Of a stretch of 64,000 nucleotides of DNA, positions 47,901-56,700 are shown one piece after another. Location: the NCBI GenBank assembly GCA_024305745.1, contig JAHRBS010000004.1, positions 1 to 64,000 on the forward strand, written 5' to 3'. Source of the stretch: Polyporus tsugae. Taxonomy: Eukaryota > Basidiomycota > Agaricomycetes > Polyporales > Polyporaceae. Below the pieces are notes generated by a model. It was not told the DNA's origin and did no database searches. It was given only the letters and a program-made list of their open reading frames with translations. Both the position numbers and the translations under genes were made by a program. Positions within the stretch are counted from its first letter, which is position 1. Every line of letters starts with the position of its first letter.

Positions 47901-50289
47901 TGAGCATATTCGTGAAGGCTTTTGATTTCAATTCACCTCCAGCATCAGATTTCCATTTCTGCACCTTCGCGCCATATTGGTTTTCGACATATGTCAACCA
48001 TTGTCGCGTAGATTGTAGGGCAGTGTCCTTGGTACGAAGTTTGACGGTCCACACGTGTGAAGTGTAGTCATCATAGTACAGTATAGCGTACTTGTGTTTG
48101 TGGTACGAAGGGACAGGGAATTCTTTGAGGTCCGTGTGGACTAGCTCAAAAGGTTTCGACGCTCGTCTAAGATTGAGCGGATGGGATTGCAATGGCATTT
48201 TGCCTTCAGCACATCCTCGGCAAATCGAGTCCTCTTTGGGAATCTCAACATGCGGGCACTTGTCAGTGTGTTTCCGAGCATGTCTCAGCACATCGCGCAA
48301 AGGGTGTCCTAAGCGACGGTGTAGAGTATCATAGTCAACAGCTTCAAAGGCTGTGATCATGTTTCGCGCCAGTAAAGGCTGCGTGAAGATGACATAAATA
48401 GTGTCACCAACGTTTCGTGGTTGAAACGTGACTACAAGCTCATTTGCTTGGTAGAAGGAGATACTAGCGGTCAATGCACGCACTTTCATTCCTTCACGGA
48501 GTAATGCTCCCATTGAAACAAGTTTGTTGGTAAGATTTGGGACCAAGGCGACATTCATCAGCCTTATGGTCTTTCCAGACTCTAAAGTTAGGAAGACAGT
48601 CCCTTCACCAGTCATGAACGTGACCCCATCTGCTGTGTATAGCGGTTGATGGACTTTGTAGTACCGGAAATCGGCGAAGTCACTCATGTTGGACGTAAAG
48701 TGCATTGACGCTCCTGAGTCGAGCATCCACATGTTCGAGTCTTGCCATTCAATCTGCTTATTCTTTCCCTTACAGCGCGCACACTTAGCATGTGAAGAGT
48801 GGTGAGGACATGTATTCTGCTCTATAGCTACAGATACATGCGGGCTGTTTACACGACAAGAGGGACTTGCGACATTATCAGCTGCCATTAAGGGCGCGAA
48901 GTCAGCATACAACTTGTTGTGGGGAGAAGAATAGACTGACCAGTACTGATCGAAGAAAGATTCAACTTCATCTTCAACCACGCCGAGCGACACGACGTCC
49001 TCGTCGTCCGTCAGCTCGTTCATCAGGTCGTCCAGAGGGGCGAGGCGCTCCTCTAGGGTGCGCTCTGACATGCGCTCCCTGAGGGTGCGCTTGCGCTTGG
49101 GCGCGCGGTCCTCCTCGCTGTCCGAGTCCTCGAACTGCGAACTGCTGCTCTCCTCGGTGCCACTGGGCAAGTCGTCGCCACCACTCATTGTCGGAGATCG
49201 GGTTGATGAAGATGCGAGTGGGGTGGCTGCGGGCGAGGCCGCGCGGTTCTGTTCCTCCGGGGCGCGAGGGGCCTGTTGGAGTCGGACGAGGTCCTCGAGG
49301 ATGCGGATGCGCTCGAACGTCGGCTGGATGCCGAGTTCCTCGGCGAGGGATATGGCAGACATGAGCGAGGGGTACTTGTTGTCCCCTGTCTTTGCGCGGA
49401 CGGGCTTGCGCATGAGAGCGCGCGGATCCTCCACTCCGCTGGGGCCCTGGGTGATCGTGGTTGGGACGTCAGTGATGTGGGCAAAAGGTGCCACGTCAAC
49501 CATATGGGCAAAATGCGCATGTTGGTGCGCACCTGGCTGTCCACCACGACCACGTCCAGAGCGGCGGCCACGAGAGCGTCCGCCTTGTTGCTGCTGCCTA
49601 TCAGGGCGCTGCTGCTGCTGCTGACGGAAGTTGGGGTCCGGCCCCTTGCGCTTGACAGCGCTGATCTTGTTGGCGTTGTTACGCGACTGGTGATGTCCTT
49701 GGCGCTGTTCCCAGTGCATGATCACGGCCTGGCGGATGCCGGCGAGCGTGATCTTCTTGATGGCAGGGCCAGCAGCGTCATCCTTGAGGCCAGAGATGTA
49801 GACCTGGATGACGGGATCCATGGACTGAGGGAGCTTGGAGACGAGCATCATCCCCTTGACATGCTCTGAAACGTCGAACTTGTTGGTATCAAGGCACTGG
49901 AAGTGCGCCTCGAGCTTGTCGAGGGCTGGGATAGGATTGGAGTCGCTGGGGACGGTGAGACTGATTGCGGCACGGAAGTCTTGATAGACGATGGGGATGC
50001 CTGGCTTCCCGTAGTTCGTCTTGAGGTGGTTCCAGATGTCCGCGGCAGTGGTCTTGCTAGCGATGGCACTGATGATGCTTTGAGCGAGGCGAAGGCGGAT
50101 GTTACCCATGGCCTTGCTGTTGAGTCCATCCCATTCCGCTTGCTTGTCAGCGTCGGTGGCGGGGCGAGACTCGTTGATGACCTTCCACTGTCCTTGTGCC
50201 AGGAGGTAGGACTCCATGGTCACGGCCCACTCGAGGTAGTTGGGGCCCGTGAGGACGCTGGTAACGGCGGTGTAGAGCGTGTTCGACAT
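44941..50289 (-). CDS. Ty1/copia gag-pol polyprotein, 1782 aa, intact
   Basis: A single open frame from ATG 50289. The N-terminal gag part (MSNTLYTAVTSVLTGPNYLE onward) resembles copia-type gag. Protease: MLDSGASMHF near residue 522. Integrase: LHRRLGHP and CRGCAEGK (about 650-690), then the catalytic core with HTDLKEFP and KSDAGGELKS. Reverse transcriptase: NRWVFDVKTD, ARLVAKGFSQVEGEDF and YVDDALFCG near 1450. RNase H: GTDSDWAS near 1615 and SSTEAEYMA. The order PR-INT-RT-RH is diagnostic of copia. No stop or frameshift interrupts it, so it may be mobile. A classical CCHC knuckle is not obvious in gag; a Cys/His-rich CPHHSSHAKCARCKG lies just before the protease. Confidence 0.97.
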   Translation of the reverse strand: MSNTLYTAVTSVLTGPNYLEWAVTMESYLLAQGQWKVINESRPATDADKQAEWDGLNSKAMGNIRLRLAQSIISAIASKTTAADIWNHLKTNYGKPGIPIVYQDFRAAISLTVPSDSNPIPALDKLEAHFQCLDTNKFDVSEHVKGMMLVSKLPQSMDPVIQVYISGLKDDAAGPAIKKITLAGIRQAVIMHWEQRQGHHQSRNNANKISAVKRKGPDPNFRQQQQQRPDRQQQQGGRSRGRRSGRGRGGQPGAHQHAHFAHMVDVAPFAHITDVPTTITQGPSGVEDPRALMRKPVRAKTGDNKYPSLMSAISLAEELGIQPTFERIRILEDLVRLQQAPRAPEEQNRAASPAATPLASSSTRSPTMSGGDDLPSGTEESSSSQFEDSDSEEDRAPKRKRTLRERMSERTLEERLAPLDDLMNELTDDEDVVSLGVVEDEVESFFDQYWSVYSSPHNKLYADFAPLMAADNVASPSCRVNSPHVSVAIEQNTCPHHSSHAKCARCKGKNKQIEWQDSNMWMLDSGASMHFTSNMSDFADFRYYKVHQPLYTADGVTFMTGEGTVFLTLESGKTIRLMNVALVPNLTNKLVSMGALLREGMKVRALTASISFYQANELVVTFQPRNVGDTIYVIFTQPLLARNMITAFEAVDYDTLHRRLGHPLRDVLRHARKHTDKCPHVEIPKEDSICRGCAEGKMPLQSHPLNLRRASKPFELVHTDLKEFPVPSYHKHKYAILYYDDYTSHVWTVKLRTKDTALQSTRQWLTYVENQYGAKVQKWKSDAGGELKSKAFTNMLKDRGIEIITSAPHIHQQNGRAKRIIRTLMDKGEAMRHDACIPQSWWEFSFDHATHVYNRTPMRRLEWRTPYELLYDSKPDISHLRIFGCGAYVFLPSEVRKNKLSPKSELMVYLGIGDGGHNYKFMRLPNNVIFTAAQALFDEHMFPKCPHEQKRQRQQIAPNEEESQESADQVPAPKNLPDDDEEPHCPPKNLPSKKDKGKARDVAPPAPPAELPVQRISRRQTPRSVHSPVLPQSPPVERSGASSPRRSGRERKVPVREGNVYGESRHPTDIFKDIEKRESWKKMVEVRGETSRSRTTPPSRDERLPGPSSSRSLPRSRDEPVLRPPSKWTTPREPTPMISPSSSDAEEEDDSGPIPEPIPAEPVPPPHSGAPSEQSSEAHSNESSEEETDDEDESSEYEDDDDEDASSEEVEDALRDPDGTDVAELCREGGAYLIQYLISKAIPPDDEGEKASPLNVREWTFRDIAVLPKDERKEWFNACREELEALRRRDVYDLVDRPKGRKVVKNRWVFDVKTDRRKKARLVAKGFSQVEGEDFDKIFSPVVRFETVRLITALATLKDWHISGLDVRSAYLYGKLDEEIYMEQPEGFRTPGTEHKVLRLKRALYGLKQAGLAWWRTLSESMTLMGFKRLSNDAGIYIYKRSDGALVVVIVYVDDALFCGRNRKLVAELKARFMRKWECRDLGDAKEFLRMRITRKGNDIHLDQCTYLEKVLERCGMTNARPATTPLPAGYQPEPNKEQSTPELRSRFQTVIGSLLYIMLGTRPDLAFTVTKLSQFASNPSEEHLKRALYICRYLVGTKDYSLVYKGKAQTGLVAGTDSDWASDPNTRRSQTGFFLKLAGGVFSWTSCAQKTIAHSSTEAEYMAMSDCSRQVVWVCNLLAELGYYIDHIPLSGDNQGSIFIASNPVTEPRSKHIDIRCHYIREVHEKGIVDLFYIEGDDNPADIFTKNLGATKFIKFRSQLGLHFPRPAYSAKSAFVPMPST

Positions 50290-50596
50290 CGTGTGAGAGG
50301 GGTTAAAGTCTGGAGGGAAGAAGACGTGTCAGTCAACATCCACAAAGACTTTTTTAGGGCAGCGGTCATGGAAAAACGCGCTGGCATAGGTTCCCCCTCT
50401 ATTTGGTGGAGGGCAGGCAGCGACCTCGAAGGCGCGCCACATCCAGCTCCACTGCTGTGGATGGCAGGCAGCGGATAATCGCGCCACATCCATCCAACAG
50501 GTCATCTGCCATAACGGCGACGAAGGGATTCCAGGCGAGCTGGGAGCCTCACAGGTCGCAGCCAGCAATGAGCGGCGCAGTACCTGGGCATCACCA

Positions 50597-50608
50597 GGGC
50601 TCATAACC
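50597..50608 (-). other. Primer-binding site, half-tRNA-iMet type
   Basis: GGTTATGAGCCC on the minus strand directly follows the 5' LTR. It is complementary to the anticodon loop and stem of initiator Met tRNA (GGGCTCATAACC), not to the tRNA 3' end. Copia and Ty5 elements prime from a 5' half of this tRNA, so the same mode is inferred here. Confidence 0.75.
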
Positions 50609-50936
50609 TGTTGAACCCGGGGGCAAAGCCCACACCGGGCAGCAACTCTAGCGGAAGCTCCGCATACTCACCTGGAGGGGTTGTTGAGGCTTGTTAAGTG
50701 ATGATGGTGGTAGGGTGTAAAGAACTGTCTGTATTGGGGGCTCTGGGGAGCCTGTATATATACTACTAGATTACATAAGAACTGTACAGTAGCATACACG
50801 GTGCACAGTCGAGCTGTGCGTGATTATCATAGACGAGGCTATGAGTAATCTGGCATGTGTGACAACTGGCGCTATGGCGGTGTCACAGCCTAGCGGCTAT
50901 GTTGGCTGCCAGCGCTTGGCAGTGCCGCGCTCAACA
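50609..50936 (-). repeat. 5' LTR of the copia element
   Basis: 328 bp, upstream of gag-pol on the minus strand. It contains the element's own promoter region, with TATATATA-like sequence near its middle. Confidence 0.95.
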
Positions 50937-50938
50937 CC

Positions 50939-51013
50939 GACGACGACGACGACGACGACCTCCTACCCTCTGAGATGTTCTACTCGACGCTCGCGCGGAA
51001 CGTCTTCTACAAC
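50939..51013 (+). pseudogene. Orphan coding tail adjoining the LTR
   Basis: Two bases after the LTR, an open frame reads six Asp followed by LLPSEMFYSTLARNVFYN and a TAG. It looks like the last exon of a gene cut off by the retroelement. No matching 5' part is found on the other side of the element (before 44603). Confidence 0.4.
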
Positions 51014-51198
51014 TAGGACCGTATATGGTCAACGAACAGAGCCATGAAGCACAAACGCGCATCGAGCCCGGGGATGGGTCTACCGGTAGGCGCAGCCACG
51101 TACTGTCAATGGGAACCGTCGCTGTCGAACTTAACTTACGTTGCTGTCGTTCGCGTGTTGCTAGGAAGCGTTAGTCATCTTCGTGGAGATGTACACGT

Positions 51199-51438
51199 AT
51201 GTCTCCTCTCCGACATATATATGATTGTCTCTGTCGGATTCCACGCTCACCCACCCCGTTTCGCAACACCTGGATGTTCTTCTTTCTCGCCTCCTACATC
51301 GCGTCCTCCCCGCTCGAGGCGTTTGCGTTCCACTGCATCCCCGCCGCGACCGGCATGTCGTTCATGCTCATCATCTTCCGCGTCGGCCTCGGGTTCTCCT
51401 GGGCGGAACCCGCTGTCTCCCAGCTCGGCGTCGCGTAA
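51199..51438 (+). pseudogene. Possible membrane-protein fragment
   Basis: The frame from about 51262 gives RNTWMFFFLASYIASSPLEA and MSFMLIIFRVGLGFSWAEPA before a stop at 51438. Two hydrophobic stretches suggest a remnant of a membrane protein. No upstream exons were found and I do not recognise the family. Confidence 0.3.
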
Positions 51439-51457
51439 CTAGAATAGGATTTGCACC

Positions 51458-51494
51458 GCCGGGATAGCTCAGCTGGGAGAGCAACAGACTGAAG
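51458..51494 (+). pseudogene. tRNA-Phe 5' half
   Basis: GCCGGGATAGCTCAGCTGGG begins a normal acceptor strand and D-arm (A box), followed by CAGACTGAAG with anticodon GAA. Homology stops after position 37, exactly where fungal tRNA-Phe introns begin. No convincing second half (B box GGTTCRANYCC, acceptor 3' strand) follows within 250 bp, so this is a half gene or pseudogene. Confidence 0.65.
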
Positions 51495-51499
51495 CCTCG

Positions 51500-52290
51500 G
51501 CCTCAGGCTCCTTTGGCGTCTCGCATACTCATCCTGGCACGTTCTAAATTTCCTGGGAAGCACGCCTTCAGCCTTTGTGTCACTGGCACTGGAATTAAGC
51601 AAGACGTCGTCAATATGTTTTGCCCATGAGTCTCCTCTCCGCTCCATCACCACCTTTCAGTCCTTGTGTTTGGCAAAACTGGCGGGGAACCGATGCACTG
51701 GGGGCTGAGGTCGCGTGTTCAATCGCTCCTGGCATGGTTTGCTCCTCCGTATTTTACTTACGAAACGGATGCAGCCAAGTCGAGGATGATTCGCAATGTA
51801 TATATGGTGGAACCTGATAAATGACGACCTCTGGCTGCAGTCATTGTCAACAGTGACAGCCCGTGGAAGTCGGCGGAGCACTGAGGGTGGCAGTGTCACA
51901 GGTTCTAACCACTCACTGGAGTTCAACTTCCTGTTTCTTTTCAGCTTCTTAACGTCGTTAACAGGAAGAGCAAACACAGTATTCAAGAATAAGTATCTTC
52001 GTAAATGATACATCATTGCATTGTGCAGACTTGGCAGTGAGCGAGTGAACTACCGGCGAGCGGTGGTGAGTTGGGCGCCTATCGCTGCTCACAAGCGAGC
52101 CTCGTGTCGCCCGATTTGGCATCCCAACTTGAACCCGAACGGCCACCATCCGCTTTGTCCCGCCATTTATAAACCCTTTTGTTCTCTCCTTTTCATAATT
52201 CGCTTGGAACTCCGCTATTGAGGGTTCCTTCCTTTCCCATCCGTTACGTGCACGCTTGGGCCACTCGACCGCAATCCCAACCACGACCAC
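51500..52290. other. Intergenic, nothing recognised
   Basis: Upstream region of the FunK1 gene. The minus-strand open frames here (51657-52016, 51958-52491) lack recognisable motifs. Confidence 0.45.
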
Positions 52291-52296
52291 GAACTC

Positions 52297-52303
52297 TATA
52301 AAA
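52297..52303 (+). promoter_or_regulatory. TATA-like box of the FunK1 gene
   Basis: TATAAAA, 48 bp upstream of the ATG at 52351. The spacing is plausible for a core promoter with a very short 5' leader. Confidence 0.4.
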
Positions 52304-52350
52304 CCCCGATTCTCCCGTAAGTTCCATTCTCTCTTTCCCCTGCACATACT

Positions 52351-55209
52351 ATGGTTGAGGCTCCTCACTTCTACACGGGTACTCCGATCTCCAATAGCAA
52401 CAGAACCCGGGACCAACAGTTTCTCTTTGGTGATCCAAAACGCGAAGACCTCGACCAGCGACGCCGCAAGTTCGCCGACGACATGGCACATGCCGCCGAG
52501 CGGCTCGAGTTCTGCGACGCGTTCTTCCCTACCCCCAGCGACCCCGCCGATCTCAAGCGAAGGCCGAAGTTGAAGAAGAACCCCTTCACCGAGCTCCTGG
52601 AGGCCGACAAACTAAAGGAAGCCGTTGTTCGTGCTCGATTCGTGAGTGATCCCGTGCTCCTGCTTGCGTGGTGGTTGGGTGGCTCACTCCGACGTAACAG
52701 ACTAAAGCCATCAACGACAACAATCTCGTGCCCGGTCTCAAGCTCTGCGAATGCGGCGAGCGTCCCGATCCCTCCACGCTCGATCCCGAGAAGCAGAAGG
52801 TCGACGCCGCCTTCTACCGAGCCGAACATGCCCCCACCGATGGCCGTCAGCGCTGGCCCGACCAACTCATCCCCGTGGAGTTCAAGCGCGACGATGTCGG
52901 CCTCGATCCCTGGGACGATGGCAAGGACAACATCAGCACTGAGACGATCTCGCGCAAGCTGGTGCGCGGCCAATGCATCAGCTACGCCGAGCTCCTCTAC
53001 GCCATCCAGCACCGCGTCGCCCTATTCATGCTCGTTATCATCGGGACCACGGCTCGCTTCGTCCGCTGGGACCGCTCTGGCACCGTGGTTACCCGGACGT
53101 TCGACTATGTCGAGGACTGGGAGTTCTTCTGCGACATCCTCTGGCGCATCTCCCTCTGCACCGACGCTCAGCTCGGCCTCGACCCCACCGCGACACGCCT
53201 CCGTCCTGGGGATGTCGACTACGACCGTATGACGACCGCCGCCGAGCCACACGCCAACGACGTTGACGAGAGGGAGCACGATCTCGCGCCCGGGGAGCTG
53301 CCCACGGGCGGCCGGTTCGTCTACAAGTATGTCCGGACGATGTTCTCCGAGTCTGTCGATTCGCCGTGGCCGCGGTACCGCGTCGAGGTCCTCGACGGCA
53401 AGGCCACGCGCCACTTCCTCATCGCAAAGCCGACATTCCGCGCACGCGGGATGTCTGGCCGTGGGACGCGCGGCTACGTCGCGCTGGACTGCAAGACGGG
53501 CGACCTCGTGTGGCTGAAGGACGCGTGGCGGGCGCACTACCTGCTCGTCGATAAGGAGGGCGACGTGCTGCGACGGCTGAACAAGGCCAAGGTGATGAAC
53601 GTCCCTACGCTCATCTGTCATGGTGATATTAAAGACCAGGTCACTCTAACCCCCGAGTGGTGGGAAGCGAAGAACCCGCGGTCGTCGTCCACACCGGAGC
53701 CCGACTCCTCTTCCTCCCCATGTCCTTCCTCTCCGACTCCGCAGAGCCACTCCACTTCGTCATCCTCAACGTCTCGCAAGCGCAAGTGCGACGATGAATC
53801 GAGGTCCGAGGACTGCAGCGCTGGCTACTCGGCATTCCGGGAAGACTGCCCTCTGCGGCTCCACAAGCACTACCGGCTCGTCGAAAAGGAGGTCGGCATG
53901 CCTCTGAACAACTTCACAGACGGGCAGCAGCTCACCTCGCTCGTGTTGGACTGCATCTACGGTAAGCATCCCGTAACGATATTCTGCTGCTGTCCTGCTA
54001 AACGAAGAATCGACAGCTCACTACCATGCTTCCACCAAGCCGAAGATCCCGGTGCTGCATCGGGACGTCAGCGGCGGCAACATACTCATCCGTCCTCGCG
54101 TCGTCGAGGATAAAAGCGGCGCGGAAATCAAGTGGACCGGTCTCCTCACCGATTGGGAAATGTCCAAGCCGAAGGACTGCCAGACGACGCTGGATGATAA
54201 GCCGCGTCAACCCGAAAGGACGGTGAGTGGTTCAGAACCGTTCGCACTGAGCGTCCGCTGATCAGATCTCCAGGGCACATGGCAATTTCTGTCTGTTGCA
54301 CTCTTGTCTGGCACCAAGCACGTCGAGATCTGCGACGAGCTCGAGGCGTTCTTCTACGTCCTCCTGTATTACGGAGTACGCTACCTCCACTCCAACATCG
54401 ACGACTCTGCCGTGGGGACCTGGATTAGCACGTTCTTTGACACCTACGGCGTTAAAGGCGACACTTACGTCTGTGGCGACAAGAAGTTGGCAGCCATCGA
54501 GAGCGGCAAGCTCAGCATCGCCTCGAACACCACATTGGAGTTCGACAGCCCCTTGGACCACTTGCTCAAGAATTTCCTTACGTGGTTCAAGGCGAACCAC
54601 GTGGTCACTCACTACGAGCGCGATCAGAAGAATCGGAAGCCCCCTCCCGAGACCGTCCTCCCTCAGCTCCTGAACCCCGAGTCGTCCGGTTCCGAGCCCA
54701 TGCGCAAACGCCGCCGCGGTCAGCGCGCCACTGACTCTGACTCTGAGGACGAGGCCGAGACGGTCCATGTGCTGAGTTTCGGCAGCGATGTCGTCCAACC
54801 GTCGACAGAGGACTGGGAGCTCTACAAGCAGGTCCGCAAGCACAAGCCCATGATGAAGCTTCTGGAGAAGACCATCGACGACGCCGTGCCCGAGGGGTGC
54901 AAGCCATGGAGGCCGAACGACAAGGTGTGCGACCGCGTAGCCAAGGACTTCCGTCCGCCTATCCTGCCTGCGGGCCCCACGCTCCCCGCGTCGCTCGCTA
55001 GCAACAAGAGGCGGAAGGTCGATGGACCGCAGTTTGCGGTGTCTTTGCCTATATTGACGGCTCGCCGGCCACCCAAGACCCCGGAGAGGAAGCAACCCTT
55101 CGTCCCTCACTACACCACGGGGTATGCGAGGCAGAAGCAGCATCGATTGGTTTCTGTCTTCGACCGAGTTCTTGTCGCTCCTGTTGTACTACTTCTCCAG
55201 CTCGTGTAG
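52351..55209 (+). CDS. FunK1-type protein kinase
   Basis: Four exons, 52351-52641, 52701-53961, 54017-54222 and 54274-55209, join in frame to 897 residues. FunK1 is a protein kinase family expanded in multicellular fungi. The catalytic loop VLHRDVSGGNILI has Asp534, LLTDWEMSK carries the metal-binding Asp563 (DFG replaced by DWE), and RTGTWQFLS is the family's activation-segment signature. Upstream, IPVEFKRDD and FVYKYVRTMF are typical FunK1 N-terminal regions. A Ser-rich insert (about 430-465) and a basic C-terminal tail with SNKRRKVDG suggest nuclear localisation. No frameshift or stop interrupts it, so it appears complete, in contrast to the fragment at 31873-32444. Substrates are unknown. 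Confidence 0.92.
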
Positions 55210-55700
55210 TCTTTTTCAATGAGTTTGCTTTTACGGACTGTCTCGGCGGTTTATCCTGATGTAGCTGATTCCTCATGCCCCGCCAACTTTATGCGCACCG
55301 TCGCCTTATCATATTGTACTGCCTGATTCAACTTTAGATGTACTTGTACGCACCACCGCCCTGCCCCCTTCGTGTGATTTATTTTCGCCCAAGTTCGCAA
55401 CCTCATCAACTCGAACTCCCGCAAACCTTGCCGCAGCGCCGCCATTCAGTAGGACAGCATTGTTGACGGTGTATTCGGACATGGCGGTGAGTTGCGATTC
55501 CTCATAAGTTACCTGCCCGCACCTTACCTTTGCAGATCAAAATAGGACACCAACGCATCTACGAGGAAACATCAATGCGCCCAAGGAGCCGGTGGCACCT
55601 TCCGCACACCGCCGTCTCCAAAGCGCGACGACAATAATGACGGAATAGGCAAGTCGAGAAGCCTCAAACCACAATTCCCTAAGCTGACCGCTATTCATGC
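55210..55700. other. Intergenic, nothing recognised
   Basis: 3' flank of the kinase gene and 5' flank of the next gene. No coding signal. Confidence 0.5.
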
Positions 55701-55706
55701 CCAGGA

Positions 55707-55713
55707 TATAAAA
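55707..55713 (+). promoter_or_regulatory. TATA-like box
   Basis: TATAAAA, 94 bp upstream of the ATG at 55807 of the small H...C-signature protein. Confidence 0.4.
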
Positions 55714-55806
55714 GCGCGCGCATGCCTGAAGCCGTGTACCTAGCTCTCTCTCTTGAGCGTACGACCTTGCCACAGGCCCAAGTTGTGAACAGCATGCCCG
55801 GTCGCC

Positions 55807-56375
55807 ATGGAGCAAACATTACGGGACCGACTACGAAGACTGCTCAGTGCGACAAGTACAACGCGTGAGACTGAGACCGCTCAAGAGGTTGAAGACGAAG
55901 CCAATCCAAACTTGTCAGTCGTCGTTGTCTCAAGGTCATCAAGTGCAACAACCCACTGGGCCATCGCGGTGGTTACCGACGAGCGTTCGCGCAAATGTCG
56001 TGTATTCCACCTATCGGACGCCCACATCCTCGGCTTGCGCGCTCGCGGCTGGACAGCCTTTGTCCGGGACGAGATACTCGACAGATCCTCAGGCTACCGA
56101 GGAGGCGTCCGTGTTGGGCTGGTGGAGAGGGACGATCTGAGTGGACTGCAGGAGGTGCGTGCTCCCCAAACAGCTATCTGGTGTCGCTTAGTGAGCCTTT
56201 CTCGTCGTCGAACGTCGACCAGATCATCTGCGGCAACCAGCTCCCTCCTCCCACCTCCGACATATGGGACTGCGAGGACTGGACGCTCGCAGCGATTAAA
56301 CACCTCGAAGACCAAGGGTTCATGCTCGTCACGTACGGCATGGACGGTGGCACTCTGATCAATCAATTGGTTTGA
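55807..56375 (+). CDS. Small protein with LRAT/permuted-papain-like H...C signature
   Basis: Two exons, 55807-56154 and 56223-56375, join in frame across a 68-bp GTGCGT...CCAG intron to give 166 residues. THWAIAVV (His50) followed about 80 residues later by WDCEDWTLAAIKHL (Cys133) matches the order of catalytic residues in LRAT and related circularly permuted papain-fold enzymes, which share HWA... and NCExF/W motifs. That would suggest an acyltransferase, thiol hydrolase or peptidase activity. No hydrophobic anchor is seen. The gene lies between the FunK1 kinase and the intact NTPase, with no operon-like link. The fold is inferred from two motifs; the gene model is sound. Confidence 0.7.
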
Positions 56376-56700
56376 GATAGCCTACGGGCGCAGAGGCTGG
56401 CTGAACGGCACAACGCCCGTCCGGTCTTTGTGCCGCTCTCTCTGCCTAGTACTGGGGATTAATACCATTGATTATTTGGCTTCGACCTCATGACTTGTCA
56501 TCACAAGCTGGCGCGATTGTGCCATTCGTATACCCCTTCGACCGTGTACTCCCTCGTATTGTGTAAGACTACGTGTACGGGATACATGCCAATCATAGAG
56601 AACGTACAAATACAAGACCGTCCATACTCGTCCCAAACGAGCCTGCTGGCATGGGCATAGCTTCATCTCGGCCCCCAGCTCTCGTCGTCCCTGCCCAACG

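Larger units (their letters stand above)
44603..50936 (-). mobile_element. Full-length Ty1/copia LTR retrotransposon (6.3 kb)
   Basis: The element is bounded by 328-bp LTRs (44603-44930 and 50609-50936) that start TGTTGA and end TCAACA. I count two differences between them, which suggests recent insertion. It encodes one uninterrupted gag-pol frame on the minus strand. A purine tract precedes the downstream LTR, and a primer site for half-tRNA-iMet adjoins the upstream LTR. The flanking five bases differ (GTCCA left, CCGAC right), so no target-site duplication is present; recombination between copies or a local rearrangement may explain that. Confidence 0.95.

Noticed and set aside
44603..50936. 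Gypsy-type retrotransposon
   Set aside because: Integrase lies before reverse transcriptase in the polyprotein, which is the copia order.
51494..51735. Second exon of tRNA-Phe (GTTCTAAAT near 51541 or GTTCAATCG near 51713)
   Set aside because: Neither place allows a T-stem or a 3' acceptor strand complementary to GCCGGGA.
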